This document shows, one piece after another, positions 38,503 through 43,237 of a DNA stretch of 43,237 nucleotides. This DNA is from Prevotella sp. (GTDB taxonomy: Bacteria > Bacteroidota > Bacteroidia > Bacteroidales > Bacteroidaceae): assembly GCA_017460765.1 (NCBI GenBank), contig JAFUAK010000181.1, positions 1 to 43,237 of the forward strand, written 5' to 3'. The notes under the pieces were generated by a model. It was given only the letters and a program-made list of their open reading frames with translations, was not told the DNA's origin and searched no databases. The translations under genes were made by a program, and so were the position numbers. Within the stretch, counting starts at the first letter, position 1, and each line of letters begins with the position of its first letter.

Positions 38503-40719
38503 TTAGAAGGGCATGCCCACGGCGAAGTGGAAGGCGAGGTCTCTGCCCAGGTCGGGATGTATCAGCGGATAGTGGGCTTCCTCCTCCGTCTGGTAGGCGG
38601 GGTTGATGGCCTTCATGCCGAGATCGAAGCGCAGGATGAAGTATTCGAAGTTCAGGCGCAGGCCGAGACCGTAACTGACGGCCAGATCCTTCACGATGCC
38701 TGCCCACTTGAACTGTCCGCCGGGCTGCTCGTCGTAGGAACGTAGTGTCCAGATATTTCCTGCGTCGGCGAAGAGTGCGCCGTAGAACTTCCAGAACAGG
38801 TGCGTGCGGTATTCCAGGTTCAGGTCGAGTTTCATGTCGCCCGTCTGCGTGATGAAGTTGATGCGGCCGTCCTTGTCCTTGTAGCGGCCCGGCCCCAGGC
38901 TTCTCACGCTCCAGCCTCTCACGCTGTTGGCTCCTCCCGAGAAGTAGCGCTTCTCGAAGGGCAGCACCTTGCTGTTGCCGTAGGGATAGGCGATGCCGAG
39001 GCCGAAGTGGAACACCAGTTGGTCGCTCTCTCCTCCCAACAGGTCGCGCGTGAAGTCGAAGTCGGCCTTCACGTACTGGGCGTAGGCGATGTCAAAGATT
39101 TTGTACTGTCCCATCTCGTTCCGCTGGCCACCGAACACGCTGGAGCCCAGGTGCAGCAGGTTGCCTGCCGTCTCGAGGTTGCTCTTCAGCGCCAGCCTGC
39201 CGTTGTTGTAGGTGTAGCCGAAGCCCATCTTCATGATGAAGAGGTCCTCGTAGTTGTAGCGCAGGATGACGTTCGAGTTCGACGTGTTGTCCAGGTACTC
39301 CCGCTTGAAGGTCTCGCTGATCCAGGGCATGAACACGTAGTTCAGGTCCACCAGGTCCACGCGGTAGGTGTCGTGGTGGTTGCGCGGACTCCACTTGTAG
39401 CGCCAGCCTGCTGAGAGCACGCGGCGGTGGAATTCCGGACGGTTCTGCGAGTTGAACTGCACCGACACCTCGCTGGTGGCCGTACTCCTGCGCCGGGCGT
39501 CGGCTGACAGGAAGGGCATGATGAACCGAGGGAAGGTCAGTCGGCTATCCACGTTGTATTCGAAGAAGTCCTGATTCTTGTAGCCCTCCAGGCCGCGGAT
39601 GGCCTCGTAGGCGCCGCGCACCTGCACGCTGAACGTCTCCGAGCCCCTGAACAGGTTGCGGTTCTGGTAGGTCAGCGAGACGGCCGCGCCGAAGTCGCCT
39701 GCCGTATTCGTGCCCTCGGGCTGGAAACTGATGGTCGAGGGCTTGTTGGTCTGGACGGTGATCCTGGTGTCGAGCAGCGTCGAGTCGGCCACGGGCTCGA
39801 AACTGATGTTTGTGTATCTCACGGCCCCCAGCCTACCGAAGTGGTTGTAGGTGTTCTGCAGCGCCGTCGCCGAATAGGGCGCGCCCTCCTTCAGGAAGGT
39901 ATTTTCGCGCAGGACCTTCTCCCGCAGGTGGATGACGCTGTCGTCGGGTGCGCCGCTCTCATACGTGATGTGCCTGATCCCGTAGCGGCTGTGGAGCGTG
40001 TCGCGGGCCTCGCTGTCGCTGCGGTAGGGATGCAGGGTCATCGTCAGCCCCACCTGCCGGTTGGCCTCGTCCTTGCGGGCGCGGTAGTTGATGAACTCCT
40101 TGTGGAAGCGGAAGTAGCCCAGGTCCTGCAGGTAGCGCGTGATCTGCGTGCGCTCGGTGTTCAGCGCGTCGGTACTGAACTGCATGCCCTCGGTCAGCAC
40201 GCTACGGCGCTGTTTGAGCAACCCCGCGATGACGGAGTCGCGGATGTCGGTCTCCAGTCCGTGGATCTTGTAGGCGTCGCCCGGCTCCAGCAGGTAGATG
40301 GCGTCCACCTTCTTCTTCTTCCTGTCCAGATAGAGCGTCACCTCGGCGTCGAGATAGCCCTTGTTCTGGAGGGCCAGCCTCAGGTCTTCGCAGGTCTGCC
40401 GGGCCAGCAGCGAGTCGTATCTGACGGGCTCCTCGCCCATCGCCCGCAGCGTGCGTCCCACCCACGAACTGTCCCGTCCGCCCATCGCGAACACGCCCAG
40501 CGGAACCCTCACGGCGCTGAACCAGCGCGTGTTGGTCTTCTGGCGCACGTACGACTTCATCTGTACGGGGACGATGTCCTTGTATTTCCCGTCGGTCAGC
40601 ACCCGAACCCTGTTCAGCATGTACGTGTCCTCCGGCAGATGGCGCGAGGCAGAGCAGGCACACAGCAATAGTGCACCCGTCAGAATTCCGCAAAAATGGC
40701 TCACTCGCGACCTGTTCAT
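38503..40719 (-). CDS. TamL-like lipoprotein of the BamA/TamA family
   Basis: A 738-residue outer membrane barrel protein. From the ATG at 40719 it has a signal sequence with a Cys-containing cleavage region (ALLLCACSAS), then POTRA-like domains (about 30-330) and a C-terminal 16-strand barrel of the D15 type ending with Phe. The Arg-Gly-Trp of GANSVRGWSVRSLGPG (near residue 610) matches the conserved VRGW/ VRGF motif. Bacteroidetes carry a lipidated TamA form, TamL, working with TamB. No tamB is adjacent here. The start at 40746 lies in the promoter and is rejected. Confidence 0.88.
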   Translation of the reverse strand: MNRSRVSHFCGILTGALLLCACSASRHLPEDTYMLNRVRVLTDGKYKDIVPVQMKSYVRQKTNTRWFSAVRVPLGVFAMGGRDSSWVGRTLRAMGEEPVRYDSLLARQTCEDLRLALQNKGYLDAEVTLYLDRKKKKVDAIYLLEPGDAYKIHGLETDIRDSVIAGLLKQRRSVLTEGMQFSTDALNTERTQITRYLQDLGYFRFHKEFINYRARKDEANRQVGLTMTLHPYRSDSEARDTLHSRYGIRHITYESGAPDDSVIHLREKVLRENTFLKEGAPYSATALQNTYNHFGRLGAVRYTNISFEPVADSTLLDTRITVQTNKPSTISFQPEGTNTAGDFGAAVSLTYQNRNLFRGSETFSVQVRGAYEAIRGLEGYKNQDFFEYNVDSRLTFPRFIMPFLSADARRRSTATSEVSVQFNSQNRPEFHRRVLSAGWRYKWSPRNHHDTYRVDLVDLNYVFMPWISETFKREYLDNTSNSNVILRYNYEDLFIMKMGFGYTYNNGRLALKSNLETAGNLLHLGSSVFGGQRNEMGQYKIFDIAYAQYVKADFDFTRDLLGGESDQLVFHFGLGIAYPYGNSKVLPFEKRYFSGGANSVRGWSVRSLGPGRYKDKDGRINFITQTGDMKLDLNLEYRTHLFWKFYGALFADAGNIWTLRSYDEQPGGQFKWAGIVKDLAVSYGLGLRLNFEYFILRFDLGMKAINPAYQTEEEAHYPLIHPDLGRDLAFHFAVGMPF

Positions 40720-40743
40720 CCGCTTTGATTCGTTTCTGTGGTG

Positions 40744-40751
40744 CAAAATTA
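40744..40751 (-). promoter_or_regulatory. Promoter (-7 box) of tamL
   Basis: TAATTTTG on the minus strand matches TAnnTTTG exactly and ends 25 bases before the ATG at 40719. Confidence 0.5.
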
Positions 40752-40794
40752 CAAAATTCTCTTAATTCCTCATTCTTAATTCTTAATTAATTTG

Positions 40795-40802
40795 TAACTT
40801 TG
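40795..40802 (+). promoter_or_regulatory. Promoter (-7 box) of the SpoU methylase gene
   Basis: TAACTTTG matches TAnnTTTG exactly and ends 27 bases before the ATG at 40829. It diverges from the tamL promoter about 45 bases away. Confidence 0.6.
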
Positions 40803-40828
40803 TCGCGGAATTAACGACTTTTTGGATA

Positions 40829-41581
40829 ATGATCAGCAAAAACCAGATAAAATTCATCCGCCAACTGGAGCAGAAGAAGTACCGTCGGCGCGAGGGGCTC
40901 TTCGTGGCCGAGGGTACGAAGGTGGTGGGCGACCTGCTCGCCGTCTGTCAGCCCCGTGCGCTCTTAGCCACCCGCCCCTGGCTGGACTCCCACCCCGCCC
41001 TCGCACAGGCCTCCTTCGATGTCACCGAGGTCAGCGACGACGAACTCCGCCGCGTCAGTTTCCAGCAGCATCCCCAGCAGGTGCTCGCCCTCTTCCCCCT
41101 GCCTGAAGGCGGCAGGCCCGAAGTGGGGAGCAACGAGTTGGCGCTGGCCCTCGATGGCGTGCAGGATCCCGGCAACCTCGGCACCATCATCCGCATCGCC
41201 GACTGGTTCGGCATCGCCACCATCGTCTGCAGCGAGGATACGGCCGACGCCTGGAATCCCAAGGTCGTACAGGCCACGATGGGCAGCATCGCCCGCGTGA
41301 ACATGATCTATACTGATCTGCCGGCCTGGCTCGATGCGCTGCCCGCCGACTTCCCCGTCTACGGCACCCTTCTCGACGGCGAGGACATCTACCGGCAGCC
41401 GTTATCCCAGCACGGTCTCATCGTGATGGGCAACGAGGGCAACGGCATCTCCGAGGCCGTGCGCCGTCGCGTCAGCCACCGTCTGCTCATCCCCGACTTC
41501 CACCAGGGCGATACCGCCGACAGCCTGAACGTGGCCATCGCCACCGCCATCACCTGCTCCGAATTCCGTCGCCGCAGGTAA
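40829..41581 (+). CDS. TrmH/SpoU-family RNA 2'-O-methyltransferase
   Basis: A 250-residue SAM-dependent methylase with an N-terminal substrate-binding region (QIKFIRQLEQKKYRRREGLF) and a C-terminal SPOUT knot: DPGNLGTIIRIADWFG (motif 1, near 109-124), IVMGNEGNGIS (motif 2) and SLNVAIATAI (motif 3). The closest described relatives methylate 23S rRNA or tRNA; the exact nucleotide cannot be read from sequence. High GC content like tamL. Confidence 0.93.
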   Translation: MISKNQIKFIRQLEQKKYRRREGLFVAEGTKVVGDLLAVCQPRALLATRPWLDSHPALAQASFDVTEVSDDELRRVSFQQHPQQVLALFPLPEGGRPEVGSNELALALDGVQDPGNLGTIIRIADWFGIATIVCSEDTADAWNPKVVQATMGSIARVNMIYTDLPAWLDALPADFPVYGTLLDGEDIYRQPLSQHGLIVMGNEGNGISEAVRRRVSHRLLIPDFHQGDTADSLNVAIATAITCSEFRRRR

Positions 41582-41602
41582 GCAGCAAGACTTTTCTGAT
41601 TT

Positions 41603-42091
41603 CTATGTCCTCACGCCCACGATGAAGTGAGGCTCGTAGCCCAGATAGACCAACTGGCCATCCACCCTGACGTCTACCTCCTTCACCTGATAGTCCTTGT
41701 TATAGAGCCGCATCGTGGCTGCCACGTCGTTGAAGTCGCGGCGCTGTTTGAACGAGTTCGTCAGGATCATCCTCACGGGACAGGTCTTGCAGGCGATGCC
41801 CGTACCGCAGAGTCCCGAGTCGCAGCCCGTCTCGCAGTGCAGCACGTTGCCCAGCACGTTCGGCTGTCCGTCGTCCATCTCCCAGTTCAGTTCGTAGAAG
41901 TTCGTCTCCAACACGCGGAAATCCTTGTTTATCAGGAAATTGTACCTATCCTTGTCGCCGTGCACGGTTGCTTTCGCCGCCTCATAGTCACGCCTGTGCT
42001 TCATCCAGTTCCGCAACTGCGGCCACAGCACGAGCACCAGCCCCAACACCAGCAAAACGCCAATCGCCACTCCAAGGTATATCATAGTCAT
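41603..42091 (-). CDS. Membrane-anchored PAS-like protein with a five-cysteine cluster
   Basis: A 162-residue protein from the ATG at 42091 (an upstream TTG and an ATG at 42085 are alternatives). One membrane segment (residues 4-24) is followed by a cytoplasmic domain. It contains Cys86, Cys90, Cys95, Cys101 and Cys104, in the spacing CxxxCxxxxCxxxxxCxxCP, and an FRVLETNFYELNW start and VRVDGQLVYLGYEPHFIVGV end that resemble PAS domains. The cysteines may bind a metal or Fe-S cluster. No output domain is present. Function unknown. Confidence 0.75.
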   Translation of the reverse strand: MTMIYLGVAIGVLLVLGLVLVLWPQLRNWMKHRRDYEAAKATVHGDKDRYNFLINKDFRVLETNFYELNWEMDDGQPNVLGNVLHCETGCDSGLCGTGIACKTCPVRMILTNSFKQRRDFNDVAATMRLYNKDYQVKEVDVRVDGQLVYLGYEPHFIVGVRT

Positions 42092-42110
42092 CAATGTGAT
42101 TTTCCGACTG

Positions 42111-42142
42111 CAAAGATACTATTTTATTCCTTTCCCTCCAAA
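42111..42142 (-). promoter_or_regulatory. Promoter of the PAS-like gene
   Basis: On the minus strand TTTG (42139-42142) and TATCTTTG (42111-42118) are 20 bases apart, both exact. The -7 box ends 20 bases before the ATG at 42091. Confidence 0.8.
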
Positions 42143-42193
42143 TATTTTGCGAAGAATTTCATCAAAAAGCGTCCGTCGCCGCCATTATCTGCT

Positions 42194-42237
42194 GACTCCA
42201 GAGTCTGCACGTGTTGTTCCCAGGAGTCTGCACGTGT
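42194..42237. repeat. Direct repeats of GAGTCTGCACGTGT
   Basis: The 14-base unit occurs at 42201-42214 and 42224-42237 (period 23). It contains the palindrome CACGTG, and the first copy begins within a second palindrome, GACTC-CA-GAGTC (42194-42205). Two copies with this phase could bind a dimeric regulator twice. Confidence 0.55.
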
Positions 42238-42289
42238 CGCGTCGTATCTCATTGATATTCTGCTTTTTAGATGAATTAATAATGGCCGA

Positions 42290-42440
42290 GCGTTACAGAT
42301 TACAGTTGTTACAGTTTATTTCGAGGGGGTGTTACTTTCTTATATATATTATATAACTATTTATATATCAATAAGTTATAAGTATAATTAAGAGATTTGC
42401 ACCCCTCATTTTTTAATTGTAACAACTGTAACTGTAACGC
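42290..42440. repeat. 151-bp inverted repeat with TTACAG iterons
   Basis: Outer arms 42290-42313 and 42418-42440 match over 23 bases with a single one-base bulge; inner arms GGGGTG (42326-42331) and CACCCC (42400-42405) match again. Each outer arm holds three TTACAG (or CTGTAA) units about 7-9 bases apart. The middle is about 68 bases of nearly pure A/T. No gene lies inside. Confidence 0.7.
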
Positions 42441-42529
42441 ACCCTTATTTACAAATAGATTGTATTGCATTATTGCATTGCATTCGGTTTCTTGCGTCCT
42501 CGCGTTCATATTTAATTATAATAAGGGGC

Positions 42530-43237
42530 CTACTGGTTGTAGGCTTTCTCGCCGATGGTCTCCTGGGAGCCGATGGTCATCTGGCGGAGGTCGTAGTAGG
42601 AACCGTTGTAGATGTTGAAGTCGACGTTGCCCTTGATGCCGGGCAGACGGCCGACGTCGGTGTGCTGCCAGAACTTCCACTTGCCCTTGTATTCGAGTGA
42701 ATCCACATAATAATGGGCGATCCAGTAGGGGTACTGGTCGAAGATGGAGTCGTTGAGGTAGCGCGTCTTGAACTTAAAATAGGTGTAGATGATGGGCTTC
42801 ACCTGATAGTGCTTCTCCACGAGATCAAGCCACTGGAGCACGGAGGTCTTGAACTCCTCGTCGGTCTGCTCCTTGGGCTTGTGCTCCACATCGAGCACCG
42901 GGGGCAGGTCGCCGTTCTCCAGTTTCACGGTGCTGATGAAGTGCCAGGCCTGCTGTTCGGCCGGTGTGTGCACGCTGTAGAAGTGATAGGCGCCGCGGGT
43001 GAAGCCGTTCTCACGGGCCTGATAGAAGTTGTCGCGGAAGTTTTCGTCGGTCTGGGTGGCACCTTCCGTGGCCTTGATCATGACGAAGCGGATGGGGCAC
43101 TTGTTGATGGAGCCGTTGTCCTTGAGTTCGCCCCAGTCGATGCGCCCCTGGTGGTGGGAGATGTCGATGCCGTGGATCTCGTAGCCTTCGGGGTAGTTGA
43201 CCGTGCCGTAGAGGGCCCGCCAGCGGAATCCGAAGGG
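42530..43237 (-). CDS. GH25 lysozyme, 5' end cut by window edge
   Basis: 235 residues are visible, open to the right edge; the start lies beyond it. GH25 segments are present: HGIDISHHQG (with the catalytic-site Asp), FVMIKATEG, RGAYHFYS, PPVLDVEH (Asp and Glu of the DxE motif) and WIAHYYV. The enzyme cleaves the peptidoglycan MurNAc-GlcNAc bond. The last residues SYYDLRQM are near the C-terminus. The true protein is longer, and any signal peptide is not visible. The ATG at 43081 is internal. Confidence 0.92.
   Translation of the reverse strand, partial: PFGFRWRALYGTVNYPEGYEIHGIDISHHQGRIDWGELKDNGSINKCPIRFVMIKATEGATQTDENFRDNFYQARENGFTRGAYHFYSVHTPAEQQAWHFISTVKLENGDLPPVLDVEHKPKEQTDEEFKTSVLQWLDLVEKHYQVKPIIYTYFKFKTRYLNDSIFDQYPYWIAHYYVDSLEYKGKWKFWQHTDVGRLPGIKGNVDFNIYNGSYYDLRQMTIGSQETIGEKAYNQ

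Larger units (their letters stand above)
42095..42529. other. 435-base gene-free stretch, AT-rich, with repeats
   Basis: No convincing gene on either strand. It holds the promoter of the PAS-like gene, a 14-base direct repeat (42201-42237), a large inverted repeat with TTACAG iterons (42290-42440), and ATTGCAT direct repeats at about 42464-42484. The 42240-42530 part is much more AT-rich than the flanking genes, which are among the most GC-rich in the window. The GH25 gene follows on the minus strand (it ends at 42530). Confidence 0.6.

Noticed and set aside
42096..42356. Plus-strand frame of 86 codons in the gene-free stretch near the right end
   Set aside because: No domain, crosses the inverted repeat and the promoter of the PAS-like gene, and has poor codon use.
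43081..43081. ATG at 43081 as start of the lysozyme
   Set aside because: The reading frame stays open to the edge and encodes the GH25 N-terminal motif HGIDISHHQG upstream of it.

Overview
The window is ordinary chromosome of a Bacteroidales bacterium, most likely a Prevotella-type member of the Prevotellaceae. The evidence is the gene content (Nudix-type AraR arabinose operon, a lipoprotein TamA-like protein, Rnf complex led by RseC, FucP/GluP-type sugar permease), the lack of strong Shine-Dalgarno sequences, and many exact copies of the Bacteroidetes -7 promoter element TAnnTTTG in front of genes. No rRNA, tRNA, CRISPR array, transposase or phage gene was seen.

Layout. Bases 1-6789 (minus strand) are an L-arabinose operon, read as lipoprotein mutarotase, Na+/sugar symporter, AraR, AraD, AraA and AraB (AraB is cut by the left edge). 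Bases 6972-10601 (minus) are a galactose operon: mutarotase, MFS sugar permease, galactokinase. Bases 10714-15445 (minus) hold an unusual ABC-F ATPase, GrpE, DnaJ and FolC. Bases 15664-17135 (minus) hold TrmN6 and an omega-amidase. They diverge from a plus-strand operon at 17266-24105: Lon, Tgt, an LptF/LptG-type permease, a DEAD-box helicase and IspE. GalE (24202-25242, minus) has its own promoter. A compact promoter-terminator unit at about 25419-25516 (plus) looks like a small RNA gene. Bases 25522-31092 (minus) are RseC-RnfBCDGEA, a redox-driven ion pump. One small acidic unknown protein lies at 31221-31661 (plus). Bases 31664-38405 (minus) form a mixed operon: YycJ-like hydrolase, DMP19-like acidic protein, SmpB, a short MetH, a GHL10 glycosidase and a lipoprotein. 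TamL (minus) and a SpoU-type RNA methylase (plus) diverge at about 40.77 kb. A membrane-anchored cysteine-rich PAS-like protein follows, then an AT-rich gene-free stretch with a large inverted repeat, and a GH25 lysozyme that runs off the right edge.

The sugar modules work together: arabinose enters by the symporter and becomes D-xylulose 5-phosphate through AraA-AraB-AraD, while galactose enters by the permease and is phosphorylated by GalK, with GalE about 14 kb away. No galT was seen in the window.

The best leads are not a classical defence system. They are: an ABC-F protein in which every lost motif falls in one of its two ATP sites; a Tgt lacking two of the three zinc cysteines; a predicted ~64-nt RNA between galE and rnfA; a 151-bp inverted repeat carrying TTACAG iterons; and a family of short GTGAAAAG-type repeats occupying spaces between genes inside operons.
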